This document shows positions 48,485 to 57,608 of a stretch of DNA of 64,000 nt, piece after piece. The notes below the pieces were generated by a model that worked only from the letters and a program-made list of their open reading frames with translations, searched no databases and was not told the DNA's origin. The DNA comes from Hyphomicrobiales bacterium (lineage in GTDB: Bacteria > Pseudomonadota > Alphaproteobacteria > Rhizobiales > Xanthobacteraceae): positions 1 through 64,000 of the forward strand of contig JAFKKM010000020.1 of the NCBI GenBank assembly GCA_017305555.1. The letters are read 5' to 3'. Both the position numbers and the translations under genes were made by a program. Within the stretch, counting starts at the first letter, position 1; each line of letters begins with the position of its first letter.

Positions 48485-50176
48485 CTATCCACCGCTTGCC
48501 GGCGGGGTGAACGGTCCCGGAGGCGGGCGCGTGATCAGGGCGGTGATCAGAAGCCCTGCGACGGCGGCAACGAAGGTCAGCCAAAACGCATCGATATAAG
48601 CGAGCACGTTCGATTCGCGTTGGACGATGCCGGACAGAGTGCCAAGGCTGCGCGGCAGCGCGGCGCCGAGTCCGAAGCTCGAGAAATGCGCCGAGAGTTT
48701 CGCGAGCAGGTGCGTCACCTGAGCGCTGGCGTCGGTGACGTGCTGGCCGAGCAGATTGGAATGCATCTGCTCGCGCACCCGCAGCCACGTCCCCATCAGC
48801 GCGATGCCGATTTCGGCGCCGCCCAGTCGCATGATCTGGATATAAGCCGCGAAGGCCGTCGCCCGCGTGGGATCGGAGTTGGCGAGGGCGATCAGGATGA
48901 TCGGCATCAGCGAGAAGGTCTGCCCGACCGATTGCAGCAGCACCATCGGCACGAAATCGGCCGGCCGCCAGTCGTGGGTGATCTGCGTTCCCAGCAATGC
49001 GGCGGCGGCGAACGCCATCAGACCGATCGTCAGCACGATCCTGGGATCGAGCCGGCGCAGCAGCCACAGCGATAGCGGAAACAACAGCACCATCGGCAGC
49101 ACGCAATACATCAGCAGGAGACGGCCGGTCTGTTCGGGTCGAAGCTGCGCCACTGACGACAGAAAATTCGGCACCAGCGACGAGTTGGAGAGACTGGTCA
49201 GCGTATAGAGCAGGATCACCACCAGCGCGAAGCCGATGTTGCGCGACAGCAGTACATTGGCGTGTGCCCACGGATCGCGCACCACCGCCTCGTTGATGAA
49301 GAACGCCACCAGCAGCAGGGCGCCGCTCGCGAGCAGGGCCACGATGGTCCCGGATCCGAGCCAGTCGAGCCGATTGCCCTGATCGAGGCCGGCATAGACC
49401 ATCGCAATGCCGCTACCGAGCAGCAGCATCCCGCCCCAGTCGGCGGTTTCCAGGAGTTTGCGGTTGAGCGGCTCCCACGGTGCGCCGATATAGACTAGGC
49501 CCGCCATCAGCACGGCGACGATGGCGTCCTGCCAGTACAGCCATTCCCAACCGATGCGGTCGACATAGAAGCCGACCAGCGCCGGGCCGAAGTTGAGCGA
49601 AAATCCGACCCGCAGCGCATAGATCCCGATCGCCACCAACCACCATTTCATCGGCAGGTTGCGGAAGATGATCATCAGCGTCGCCGGCACGAAGGTGCCG
49701 AGCAGCAGGCCATGGATCACGGTCAGCGTGAGTAGCGCCGGGTAATCGCGGACGAACGGAATGGCCAGCGAAATGATCGCGAAGACGAGGCTCGGCAGAC
49801 CGAGGATGCGGCGCAGTCCGAACACCGTCGCAAGCCATGCGACCGCGGGCGCGATGAATATCTGCGATCCGGTCGCGGCGGTGCTCAACCACGCGCCTTC
49901 GTCGAAGCTTAACGAAAACGCACCCCGGAGATCGGCCAGGCCGATCGAGAACATGCGGCTGTCGATGTTCGCCATCGATGCGCCGAGCAGCACCGCGATC
50001 ACCGCGAGGATCGGATAATGGACGGCGGTGCCGACCGAAACCGGCCCGGCGGCGATAACCCTGGCGCCATTTCCGTTCCGATGGAATCGGAACGGGGCTC
50101 CAGATTTTTGTTTTGACGCGTTTTCTTGACGCGAACCGGTATCCACTTCGCTCGAAAACGCTTTAGTTTCCGCCAC
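48485..50176 (-). CDS. DHA2-type MFS efflux transporter (EmrB-like) with repeat-encoded N-terminus
   Basis: A 563-residue protein with 14 predicted helices of the drug:H+ antiporter-2 family. The first helix is HYPILAVIAVLLGASMANID. It pairs with the membrane-fusion protein gene immediately upstream; the GTG start at 50176 overlaps that gene by 14 bp. The first 35 residues (AFSSEVDTGSRQENASKQ and following) are encoded by a family C palindromic repeat. No ATG, GTG or TTG lies between the repeat and helix 1, so translation must begin inside or before the repeat. The motif SFDEGAWLSTAATGSQ after helix 1 is usual in this group. Confidence 0.85.
   Translation of the reverse strand: MAETKAFSSEVDTGSRQENASKQKSGAPFRFHRNGNGARVIAAGPVSVGTAVHYPILAVIAVLLGASMANIDSRMFSIGLADLRGAFSLSFDEGAWLSTAATGSQIFIAPAVAWLATVFGLRRILGLPSLVFAIISLAIPFVRDYPALLTLTVIHGLLLGTFVPATLMIIFRNLPMKWWLVAIGIYALRVGFSLNFGPALVGFYVDRIGWEWLYWQDAIVAVLMAGLVYIGAPWEPLNRKLLETADWGGMLLLGSGIAMVYAGLDQGNRLDWLGSGTIVALLASGALLLVAFFINEAVVRDPWAHANVLLSRNIGFALVVILLYTLTSLSNSSLVPNFLSSVAQLRPEQTGRLLLMYCVLPMVLLFPLSLWLLRRLDPRIVLTIGLMAFAAAALLGTQITHDWRPADFVPMVLLQSVGQTFSLMPIILIALANSDPTRATAFAAYIQIMRLGGAEIGIALMGTWLRVREQMHSNLLGQHVTDASAQVTHLLAKLSAHFSSFGLGAALPRSLGTLSGIVQRESNVLAYIDAFWLTFVAAVAGLLITALITRPPPGPFTPPASGG
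50073..50163. repeat. Repeat family C, copy 3 (inside coding sequence)
   Basis: It includes the hairpin CCGTTCCG/CGGAACGG (50073-50095), then TTTTTGTTTTGACGCG, TTTTCTTGACGCGAACCGGT, ATCCACTTCGCTCG and AAAACGC. It begins exactly after the stop codon of the upstream gene and extends into the transporter reading frame. Confidence 0.82.
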
Positions 50177-51341
50177 CGGCTTTGGTCCCGTCTTTTGCCC
50201 CGCTGCCGGACGGCGCGACCGCGCCTTCGGTATCGATCCGCGTCACCGCCGACATGCCGGGCAGCAGGCTGTCGATCAACGGCTGCCCCTTGTCGAATTC
50301 GATCCGCAGCGGAATGCGCTGCACCACCTTGGTGAAGTTGCCGGTGGCGTTGTCGGGCGGCAGCAAAGCGAATTGCGAGCCGCTGGCGGGGGAGATGCGG
50401 GCGACGTGGCCATGCAGCATCTGGCGCGGGAAACTGTCGATCGTGATGCTGACCGGCTGCCCGGCCTTCACATGCGTCAGTTGCGTCTCCTTGTAGTTGG
50501 CGATGACGTAGACGTTCGGCAGCGGCACGACGTTGAACAGGTTGCTGCCGATATTCACGTAATCGCCGGGCTGAACCTGTCGTGCTCCGACGATGCCGTC
50601 GAAGGGCGCTTTGATGCGGGTGTAGCCGAGTTTCAGCTTGGCCGCCTTGAGCGCGGCTTCGGCCGCGAGAACATCGGCGGCGCGCTGCTTCTTCGTGCCG
50701 GCGAGCACTTCCATCTGATGCTTTTGCGCGGCGATCACCGCGCGGCTGGCGCGGACATCCGCTTGCGCCTTGGCGAGCGCGGCGTTCGCCTGTTCCAGCC
50801 GTTGACGCGTTCCGGCCTCGGTCTGGATCAGGGATTGCTGGCGATCGTGCTCCTGCTGCGCCTGAAGCTGAACGGCTTCGGCGGATGCGCGCTGCGCTTC
50901 GGATTGCGCGATGGTCGCGTATTGCAACTCGACCTGATTGGCGAGGTTGTCGAGCGCGGCCTGCGCGCCCGCGACGGCGGCCTCTGCCTGCGCGACTTGT
51001 GCCTCGTAATCCGACGGATCGATTTCAACCAGTACGTCTCCCGCCTTGACGCGCTGATAGTCGCTCACGGTCACGGCCTTCACCTCGCCGGCGACGCGGC
51101 TGCTCAACTGCGAGACGTCGGCGCGCACGTACGCGTCGTTCGTGGTCTGGGTTCTGGCGCTGCCAACCCACAGATCCCAGCGGGTGGTGGCGAGAGCAAT
51201 GAAAACGAAGGCGGCAAGCACGCACACGAGCGGAATCGCCAGCCGCCGCCATGCCGCGACCGCCGTCGGCTTGTCCGGAGCAGAGGCGGGCTCCGGTGGT
51301 GGAGGGCTGGCGGCGGGAGGATGATTGTCCGGTTCGGCCAA
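50163..51341 (-). CDS. HlyD-family membrane fusion protein (EmrA-like)
   Basis: A 392-residue periplasmic adaptor anchored by one N-terminal helix (LAIPLVCVLAAFVFIALATT). A Pro-rich cytoplasmic leader precedes it. The lipoyl half-motifs surround a long coiled-coil hairpin (VKAGDVLVEIDPSDYEAQ, then about 100 residues rich in Ala, Gln and Glu), followed by the beta-barrel domain (GIVGARQVQPGDYVNIG). It starts with TTG at 51341, with AAGGTG upstream. It forms an efflux pair with the overlapping MFS gene; an outer-membrane channel gene is not in the window. Confidence 0.9.
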   Translation of the reverse strand: MAEPDNHPPAASPPPPEPASAPDKPTAVAAWRRLAIPLVCVLAAFVFIALATTRWDLWVGSARTQTTNDAYVRADVSQLSSRVAGEVKAVTVSDYQRVKAGDVLVEIDPSDYEAQVAQAEAAVAGAQAALDNLANQVELQYATIAQSEAQRASAEAVQLQAQQEHDRQQSLIQTEAGTRQRLEQANAALAKAQADVRASRAVIAAQKHQMEVLAGTKKQRAADVLAAEAALKAAKLKLGYTRIKAPFDGIVGARQVQPGDYVNIGSNLFNVVPLPNVYVIANYKETQLTHVKAGQPVSITIDSFPRQMLHGHVARISPASGSQFALLPPDNATGNFTKVVQRIPLRIEFDKGQPLIDSLLPGMSAVTRIDTEGAVAPSGSGAKDGTKAGGGN

Positions 51342-51530
51342 GGATCACCTTCTCGGTCAAGCTGTGCAGACGGTCTGAAAAACTCGAAAATGGGGGATCG
51401 TATCTAGCATATAGCCGGCGTGCCCGGCACTGCGCCGGTCAAATTTCCCCTCCGCCTAGAAATGCCTTGACGCGCGCCGCGCCACCTGCGTTACGGCAGG
51501 CGTATCGAACGGACCAATGCTTTAGGGATC

Positions 51531-52739
51531 ATGACAGGTTCAGGAACGGACAAGAGCAAGGCGCGGATGGACGTGGCCGGGCCGGTGGTGGTGCTGGTCG
51601 AGCCGCAGCTCGGCGAGAACATCGGCATGTGCGCGCGCGCCATGGGCAATTTCGGGCTGACCCGGCTGCGGCTGGTGAAGCCGCGCGACGGCTGGCCGAA
51701 CGTCGCCGCGCAGCGCTCAGCCGCCGGTGCCGATCACATCCTCGACAAGGTGGAACTGTTCGACACGGTGGAAGCGGCCATCGCCGACGTGTCGCTGCTG
51801 TTCGCGACCACCGCGCGCGCTCACGATCAGGCCAAGCCGGTGGTGGGGCCGGAGGCGGCGGCGCGGGAGATGTCGTCCCATATCGCGCAAGGGGCCACCG
51901 CTGCGATCCTGTTCGGCCGCGAGCGTTATGGCCTCGAAAACGACGAGGTGGCGCTGGCTGATCGTATCATTACCTATCCGGTCAATCCCGGCTTCGCCTC
52001 GCTGAACCTGGCGCAGGCGGTGCTGCTGATGGGCTACGAGTGGTTCAAGCTGGCCACCAGCAACGCGCTGCCGTTCGCGATGCCGGAACGTTCCGAGCGC
52101 GCCTCGCAGCACCAGATGCAGGCGTTCTTCGACAATCTGGTGAGCGAACTCGACCGGGTCGAATTCCTGCGCCCGGCGGAAAAGCGCGACACCATGCTGG
52201 TGAACCTGCGCAACATTTTTACCCGCATGGAGCCGACCAAGCAGGACATGCATACGCTGCACGGTGTGGTGATGGCGATCGCGGAAGGCCGCAAGGGCCC
52301 GGCCAAGGGCGGCGTGCTCGATGCCAGTCAGGGCAAGCGGCTGCGGGAGCTATTGGCCGAGCAGGGCTCGGGTGGCAGCGACGGCGGCAGCATTCGCGGG
52401 CTGGCGCGGCTGCTGCGCCGCAATCCGAGCGACGCCGAGCGCGTCCTGTGGAAGGCGCTGACCACCGACCGCCGTTTCGCCGGCCAATTCCGGCGCCAGA
52501 CGCCGGTGGGCCGGCACATCCCGGACTTCGTCTCCTTCGTCCACCGCATCGCCATCGAGATCATCAACCCCAACGAACCCCCCACCATCCCCACCGACCG
52601 CGCCGCACGGCGGGAGTGGCTGGAGGCAAGGGACTATCGGGTGGTTGAGATTGAGGCGGCGGCGGTGGAGAGTGATCTGGCGCCGGTGATGGATGGGTTG
52701 GCGGGAAAGATGGCTGTGAGTGAGGGGCGGCAATCATAG
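51531..52739 (+). CDS. trmJ: TrmJ-type tRNA methyltransferase fused to a DUF559 domain
   Basis: A 402-residue fusion. Residues 17-265 are a SPOUT methyltransferase of the TrmJ type, which 2'-O-methylates position 32 of tRNAs. EPQLGENIGMCARAMGNFGL, ILFGRERYGLEND and GFASLNLAQAV are the three family motifs. Residues 287-390 match DUF559, a restriction-endonuclease-like fold related to Vsr: LLRRNPSDAERVLWKAL, FRRQTPVGRHIPDFVSF. Asp332 and Glu343 of the nuclease core remain, but the usual DGGQH after Glu is INPNEPP, so nuclease activity is doubtful. The 20-residue linker is Gly- and Ser-rich. Confidence 0.88.
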   Translation: MTGSGTDKSKARMDVAGPVVVLVEPQLGENIGMCARAMGNFGLTRLRLVKPRDGWPNVAAQRSAAGADHILDKVELFDTVEAAIADVSLLFATTARAHDQAKPVVGPEAAAREMSSHIAQGATAAILFGRERYGLENDEVALADRIITYPVNPGFASLNLAQAVLLMGYEWFKLATSNALPFAMPERSERASQHQMQAFFDNLVSELDRVEFLRPAEKRDTMLVNLRNIFTRMEPTKQDMHTLHGVVMAIAEGRKGPAKGGVLDASQGKRLRELLAEQGSGGSDGGSIRGLARLLRRNPSDAERVLWKALTTDRRFAGQFRRQTPVGRHIPDFVSFVHRIAIEIINPNEPPTIPTDRAARREWLEARDYRVVEIEAAAVESDLAPVMDGLAGKMAVSEGRQS

Positions 52740-52746
52740 TGCGAGG

Positions 52747-53412
52747 TTATCTTTGCCTCGCTCCTCTCGGCCTCAGCGCCGGATGGTCCTCCTCCACCAG
52801 CAGGTTGGCGTCGATCACGAGGTCGAGCGCCTCCTGCGGGGCGCGGTCGATGTCGACGCCGCCGTGATTCATCTCTTTCAACGCGCCGCGGATGGCTTCT
52901 TCGCGCGAGGCCCATTCGAATCCGGTCATCCCGCGCCCCGGCGATCGGAATCTGCCGCGCCGTCCCATCGCTTCGAGCCGCGCCATCTTCAGCACCTGAA
53001 GCGCCTGCATCAGCTTGTCGAGATCGACGCCCGGCGTTTCTTCCAGTTCGTGGATCATGCGCTCGGCGAGCGCCCGCAGCCGCTCCGCCAGCTTGCGCAG
53101 TTTCTGGCGCCGTCCATGGCGGGCGGTCGGGATCATGTCCCAGGGGCGCGGCGCATTAAGCGGCCGCTGCCAGCCAAAGTCGCGCTTCCAGCCAGTGATG
53201 TTGCTGTGGGGGATGCCGACCTTCAAACCGATCTCGCGATAGCTCAGCCCGGTGGTCTCCACGAGGTGGCGTACTCTCGCGACCGTCAGATCGGTGTGGA
53301 TGCGCCGCTGGACCGGCGGCCGGGGACCGGCGATCGCGGGCGGCCCCTCCGTGGGTTCGTCGGGTTGGACGCGGAGCCGGGTGAGGACGGGTGAGATGTG
53401 TGGCAGGACCAT
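52747..53412 (-). CDS. HTH-containing protein, unknown function
   Basis: A 221-residue protein. After a Pro-rich start, residues about 40-80 form a helix-turn-helix (VRHLVETTGLSYREIGLKVG, then IPHSNITGWKRDFGW) like those in phage terminase small subunits and some transposases. The rest is highly basic and helical (GRRQKLRKLAERLRALAERM, MQALQVLKMARLEAM) with an acidic end. It may bind DNA. Codon use is host-like and the gene ends 7 bp from trmJ, so it is not obviously a recent arrival. No partner genes of a phage are nearby. Confidence 0.65.
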   Translation of the reverse strand: MVLPHISPVLTRLRVQPDEPTEGPPAIAGPRPPVQRRIHTDLTVARVRHLVETTGLSYREIGLKVGIPHSNITGWKRDFGWQRPLNAPRPWDMIPTARHGRRQKLRKLAERLRALAERMIHELEETPGVDLDKLMQALQVLKMARLEAMGRRGRFRSPGRGMTGFEWASREEAIRGALKEMNHGGVDIDRAPQEALDLVIDANLLVEEDHPALRPRGARQR

Positions 53413-53480
53413 ATTTCGGAATATAATCCTATATTCGTCTCAAGGCAAGCTGGATCGATGATTAAAGGGGCGCTATCCCG

Positions 53481-53599
53481 GTCGTCCCCGCGCAGGCGGG
53501 GACCCATAACCCCTGGCATTGGTGATCATAAAATACCCCACCCAAGGTGATTGAGCCGAACCGCTGCGGCGTATGGGTCCCCGCCTGCGCGGGGACGAC
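53481..53599. repeat. Long inverted repeat, family E
   Basis: The arms at 53481-53508 and 53572-53599 are perfect complements of 28 bp. Each begins or ends with GTCGTCCCCGCGCAGGCGGG or its complement, and each contains its own small palindrome. A 63-base loop separates them. This is a typical compound palindromic intergenic element. Confidence 0.88.
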
Positions 53600-53717
53600 G
53601 ATCTTCGTGTTGAACGTCGGCGCACAACACGAATTTTCGCTTTGAAACCAAGGATGACCGTTGAGGCGAAACGGCCTCAATGGCATCGGAACGCTATTCA
53701 ACCGGCCAAAACAATTC

Positions 53718-53740
53718 GGGCGCCGCAGTGAGCGGCGCCC
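53718..53740 (-). terminator. Terminator after DUF1476 gene
   Basis: GGGCGCCGC and GCGGCGCCC pair perfectly around AGTGA. On the minus strand GAATTGTTTTGG follows. It lies 43 bp beyond the stop codon. Confidence 0.65.
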
Positions 53741-53782
53741 GGATCGATTCTTCTCAGGGGGTGAGGGCTCAGATGCCGGCCG

Positions 53783-54100
53783 TCAGATGCCCGCCTTCAC
53801 CTGGGCGATGGCTTCGGCCATCAGCTGGTCCATCTTGGCGCGGACCTGCTGTTCGGTGACGTCCTTGCCGGCGAGGTCGGTCGAGACCTTGCGCAGCACG
53901 TCCTTGTCACCGGCTTCCTCGAAGTCCGCAGCGACAACGTCCTTGGCGTAGGCGGCGGCCTCGTCGCCGTTTTTGCCGAGCTGTTCCGCGGCCCACAGGC
54001 CGAGCAGCTTGTTGCGACGGGCTTCGGCCTTGAACTTCTGCTCCTCGTCGAGGGCAAACTTCTTTTCGAAACCTTCCTGGCGCTTGTCGAAGGTCGTCAT
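53783..54100 (-). CDS. DUF1476 protein, F1Fo-ATPase inhibitor zeta family
   Basis: A 105-residue, mostly helical protein. MTTFDKRQEGFEKKFALDEE is the conserved N-terminal region, which in Paracoccus inhibits the F1-ATPase by entering the catalytic interface. ARRNKLLGLWAAEQLG and the C-terminal four-helix part follow. The start at 54100 is supported by family resemblance; an upstream frame to 54181 is not. It is divergent from purC. Confidence 0.93.
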   Translation of the reverse strand: MTTFDKRQEGFEKKFALDEEQKFKAEARRNKLLGLWAAEQLGKNGDEAAAYAKDVVAADFEEAGDKDVLRKVSTDLAGKDVTEQQVRAKMDQLMAEAIAQVKAGI

Positions 54101-54413
54101 GATTCGGGTTCCGATCCTGTTTCGGGCCGTTGTGGCCGCATTGCGGGGAGTGGTCCGCGAGCATAGATAATTGGCGAACAAGGCCGAAACAACGGCACCC
54201 GAAGTCGCAGGCTCCGATGGATGGGTCAGGTATAACTGGCCGGCGAACGAGGGGATCGATTGTACTCAGGCGACCGATCAGGTAGGTTCGGCCCTAGGTC
54301 CGGTTCTTGTTCTGTTTCGCATTTCCGGTCTTCACGGCAGCTCCGTCGTGGATCGCCTCTTTCATACGGAGCACACCCCTCCCATGGATTTCAACAACAC
54401 ACGGTACATCCCC
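54101..54413. other. 313 bp divergent region DUF1476/purC
   Basis: The purC reading frame is open through most of it (from 54171), but the sequence has no family resemblance and is taken as leader. GGAG at 54368 lies before an in-frame ATG at 54384. I found no PurR-like palindrome or PRPP/purine riboswitch. Confidence 0.4.
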
Positions 54414-55181
54414 ATGAGCCGTCGGCGTCGCATTTATGAAGGCAAGGCCAAGGTCCTGTACGAAGGCCCCGAGCCGGGAACCCTGATCCAGCACTTCAAG
54501 GATGACGCCACCGCGTTCAATGCCAAGAAACACCAGGTGATCGAGGGCAAGGGCGTCCTCAACAACCGGATTTCGGAATACATCTTCCAGCATCTGAACG
54601 ACATCGGCGTGCCGACCCATTTCATCCGCCGGCTCAACATGCGCGAGCAGTTGATCCGCGAGGTCGAGATCGTGCCGCTCGAGGTGGTGGTGCGCAATGT
54701 CGCCGCTGGTTCGCTATCGCAGCGGCTCGGGATCGAGGAGGGCACGCAGCTGCCGCGCTCGATCATCGAGTTCTATTACAAGAACGATCAGCTCAACGAT
54801 CCGATGGTGTCCGAAGAACACATCACCGCGTTCGGCTGGGCGACGCCGCAGGAGATCGACGACATCATGGCGCTGGCGATCCGCGTCAATGATTTCCTCT
54901 CCGGGCTGTTCCTCGGCATCGGCATCCGCCTCGTCGACTTCAAGATGGAGTGCGGCCGGCTGTTCGAGAACGACATGATGCGGATCATCGTCGCCGATGA
55001 AATTTCCCCCGACTCATGCCGGTTGTGGGATGTGAAGTCGAACGAGAAGCTCGACAAGGACCGCTTCCGCCGCGATCTCGGCGGGCTGATCGAAGCCTAT
55101 ACCGACGTCGCCAAGCGGCTCGGCATTCTGGCGGAAAACGAACGGCCGGTGGGTGCCGGCCCGGTATTGGTGAAAGGGTGA
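54414..55181 (+). CDS. purC: SAICAR synthetase
   Basis: A 255-residue enzyme of purine synthesis that joins CAIR to aspartate. [20 protein letters not shown] opens the ATP site, and IEVVVRN-type region [20 protein letters not shown] and [15 protein letters not shown] hold the substrate residues. The start at 54414 gives the usual family length; an ATG at 54384 would add ten residues ([10 protein letters not shown]), also plausible. purS follows after 7 bp. Confidence 0.97.
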   Translation: MSRRRRIYEGKAKVLYEGPEPGTLIQHFKDDATAFNAKKHQVIEGKGVLNNRISEYIFQHLNDIGVPTHFIRRLNMREQLIREVEIVPLEVVVRNVAAGSLSQRLGIEEGTQLPRSIIEFYYKNDQLNDPMVSEEHITAFGWATPQEIDDIMALAIRVNDFLSGLFLGIGIRLVDFKMECGRLFENDMMRIIVADEISPDSCRLWDVKSNEKLDKDRFRRDLGGLIEAYTDVAKRLGILAENERPVGAGPVLVKG

Positions 55182-55188
55182 GGCTGCC

Positions 55189-55431
55189 GTGAAAGCGCGT
55201 GTGACGGTGACACTGAAGAACGGCATTCTCGACCCGCAGGGCAAGGCGATCGAAGGCGCGCTGAAATCGCTCGGCGTCGATGGCATCGCCAGCGTGCGGC
55301 AGGGCAAGGTGTTCGACATCGAACTCGCCGGCGCCGACAAGGCCAAGGCCGAAGCGGCGTTGAAGGACGCCGCCGACAAGCTGCTCGCGAATACCGTCAT
55401 CGAGAACTATCGGGTCGAAGTGCTGAGCTAG
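55189..55431 (+). CDS. purS: FGAM synthetase, PurS subunit
   Basis: An 80-residue small subunit that bridges PurL and PurQ in the three-part enzyme. [20 protein letters not shown] and [20 protein letters not shown] are diagnostic. It starts with GTG at 55189. It lies between purC and purQ with gaps of 7 and 10 bp, so the three genes are one transcript. Confidence 0.97.
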   Translation: MKARVTVTLKNGILDPQGKAIEGALKSLGVDGIASVRQGKVFDIELAGADKAKAEAALKDAADKLLANTVIENYRVEVLS

Positions 55432-55441
55432 GTTGCTGCTG

Positions 55442-56143
55442 ATGAAATCCGCCGTTCTCGTCTTCCCCGGCATCAATCGCGAACGCGATATGGCGCGCAC
55501 GCTTAAGCTGGTGTCGGGCCATGAGCCCGCGATGGTGTGGCACGCCGAAACTTCACTGCCCAAGGGCACCGATCTGGTGGTGCTGCCCGGCGGCTTCTCT
55601 TACGGCGATTACTTGCGTTGCGGCGCCATCGCCGCGCGCTCGCCGGTGATGGACGCGGTGCGCAAGTTCGCGGCCGACGGCGGCCTTGTGCTCGGCGTCT
55701 GCAACGGCTTCCAGATCCTGTGTGAGACCGGGCTGTTGCCGGGCATCCTGATGCGCAACGCACGGCTCAAGTTCATCTGTCACGACGTGCATCTGCGCGT
55801 CGAGCGCTCCGATACGCCGTTCACGCGCGGCTACAATGCCGGGCAGGTGATCCGGGTGCCGGTGGCGCACGGCGAGGGCAACTACGCGGCCGACGCGGAG
55901 ACGATCAAGCGGCTCGAAGGCGATGGCCGCGTGCTCTATCGCTACTGCTCGGCGAGCGGTGAAGTTGGCGACACCCACAACATCAACGGCGCGGCGCAGT
56001 CGATTGCCGGCATCGTCAACGAGCGTGGCAACGTGCTCGGCATGATGCCGCATCCGGAAAACCACGTCGAAGACATCATGGGCTGCACCGACGGCCGCGG
56101 CCTGTTCGCCGGCCTCGCGGCGCATCTGGAGCGGGCGGCCTGA
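55442..56143 (+). CDS. purQ: FGAM synthetase, glutamine amidotransferase subunit
   Basis: A 233-residue class-I glutaminase that feeds ammonia to PurL. It begins [20 protein letters not shown]. The oxyanion and nucleophile region is [20 protein letters not shown], with the catalytic Cys in GVCNGFQ. The His-x-Glu pair lies in [14 protein letters not shown]. The ATG at 55442 is preferred over a TTG three codons earlier. Confidence 0.97.
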   Translation: MKSAVLVFPGINRERDMARTLKLVSGHEPAMVWHAETSLPKGTDLVVLPGGFSYGDYLRCGAIAARSPVMDAVRKFAADGGLVLGVCNGFQILCETGLLPGILMRNARLKFICHDVHLRVERSDTPFTRGYNAGQVIRVPVAHGEGNYAADAETIKRLEGDGRVLYRYCSASGEVGDTHNINGAAQSIAGIVNERGNVLGMMPHPENHVEDIMGCTDGRGLFAGLAAHLERAA

Positions 56144-56356
56144 CGCCGCCGAGGATGTTGTCGACACACAGGCATCCTCATGTCTCTCCTGAATGACCGG
56201 TGGTGATTGTGGCGCCATGGCTGTGGCGTCATGGGCCGGGCACATTCAGCGTGAAGTATAGAGGGGACTGGAACTGATCCGCACGCTCCGGTGGCTGTGT
56301 ACTCGACGGGTGTTTCGCTGACCGAGCGGCGTCGGCCCAGGGGAGATCGTGAAACC

Positions 56357-57577
56357 ATGGTCGAGGTGCGCGATTTCGATATTCTTACGCCTGGATTTCA
56401 CGCGAATCCTTTTCCCACGCTCGACCGAATGCGAGCCGAGGGTCCGATCGTTCGTATGAAGCTGCCCATCATTGGGCGCACATACCTTGCCGTCACACAT
56501 GACACTTGCGCTGCCTTGTTGAAGGATCATGAGAACTTCGCGCGCGACCCCGCCAACGCGGGGAGCAGAACACAAGCGCGGATACTAAGGGTCTTGCCAA
56601 GGACGATCGGCCTGCTTGCGCTCAACATGCTTGGCCACGACGATCCTGAACACCGCCGCCTGCGCGGTCTCGTCGATCAGGCGTTCATGCGCCGCACGAT
56701 CGAGGCGATGAGGCCGATGATTTCCGACATCGCCGACCGGCTTCTCGACAGATTGAAGGGAAGAACAGAAGTCGATCTCATGGCCGAATTCTGCCGGGAT
56801 CTGCCGCTTTCGGTCATCTGCGCAATGCTCGGCCTGCCGGATCAAGACCATGATCGGTTCAAGAATTGGCTGGGCCGGCTGACCGATACCGCCAACATGG
56901 GTGCGGTCATCCGCGCCATGCCCGGTGTGATCAGCGTGGTCCGCTACCTGCGCCGTGTTTCGAGACCGGCAGGCGGCGCGCTGCCTGGCGGACTGATTGC
57001 CGAGCTTCGCGATGCGGAACGCGATGGCCAGTCGCTCAGTGAGGACGAACTGGTCTCGATGATTTTTCTATTGTTCGGTGCGGGCCAGGAAACCACGACC
57101 CATTTGATTTCGGGTGGCCTCTTTGCCCTGTTGTCGCATGAGGATCAACTCAGTCAGATTCACCGTGATCCGGGATTGATACCGACCTGTGTGGAGGAAT
57201 GTCTGCGCTACGTGTCGCCGGTCCAGATGACGAAGCCACGCTTCGTGACTCGCGATCTGGTCTGGCAGGGCCGGCAATTTCGTCGCGGCGAGATGTTTGC
57301 CGGATTCCTCGCAGCCGCAAACTGTGATCCTGCCCGGTTTGAGCATCCTCATGATTTCGACATCACGCGACACCCCAACCCGCATCTTTCCTTTGGAACA
57401 GGGGTGCATTTCTGCCTTGGTTTCCAACTTGCTCGCGCGGAGGCGGCCATTGCGTTCGAACGCATCCTGGCGCGTTATCCGAATATGCGGCTCGTCGGGC
57501 AGGAGCGGAAGATCGAGTGGCGGAAGCGCCTCGGGATACGCGCGCTGGCACGGCTGCCGGTACGACTTGTGGCTTAA
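56357..57577 (+). CDS. Cytochrome P450
   Basis: A 406-residue soluble P450. The I-helix motif is FGAGQETTTH, the ExxR motif lies in ECLRYVSP, and the haem loop is LSFGTGVHFCLGFQLARAE with the axial Cys. All are intact, so it should be an active monooxygenase; the substrate is unknown. The start at 56357 (MVEVRDFDIL) follows GGGGAG; a GTG at 56291 is in frame. No ferredoxin or reductase gene is adjacent. It stands between purQ and purL with no evident link to purine synthesis. Confidence 0.93.
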   Translation: MVEVRDFDILTPGFHANPFPTLDRMRAEGPIVRMKLPIIGRTYLAVTHDTCAALLKDHENFARDPANAGSRTQARILRVLPRTIGLLALNMLGHDDPEHRRLRGLVDQAFMRRTIEAMRPMISDIADRLLDRLKGRTEVDLMAEFCRDLPLSVICAMLGLPDQDHDRFKNWLGRLTDTANMGAVIRAMPGVISVVRYLRRVSRPAGGALPGGLIAELRDAERDGQSLSEDELVSMIFLLFGAGQETTTHLISGGLFALLSHEDQLSQIHRDPGLIPTCVEECLRYVSPVQMTKPRFVTRDLVWQGRQFRRGEMFAGFLAAANCDPARFEHPHDFDITRHPNPHLSFGTGVHFCLGFQLARAEAAIAFERILARYPNMRLVGQERKIEWRKRLGIRALARLPVRLVA

Positions 57578-57608
57578 CGCGGTGCCGGCACCGCGTTTGG
57601 GTCGCCGG

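Larger units (their letters stand above)
53413..53782. other. 370 bp region between HTH gene and DUF1476
   Basis: Contains a 28 bp perfect inverted repeat (53481-53599) and a terminator hairpin for the DUF1476 gene (53718-53740). No coding frame looks real. Confidence 0.5.

Noticed and set aside
53481-53599. A short CRISPR-like array
   Set aside because: There are only two arms, they are inverted rather than direct repeats, and no cas genes are present.
54171-54413. An N-terminal extension of purC by 81 codons
   Set aside because: The frame is open, but the residues do not resemble PurC and the family begins at [14 protein letters not shown].
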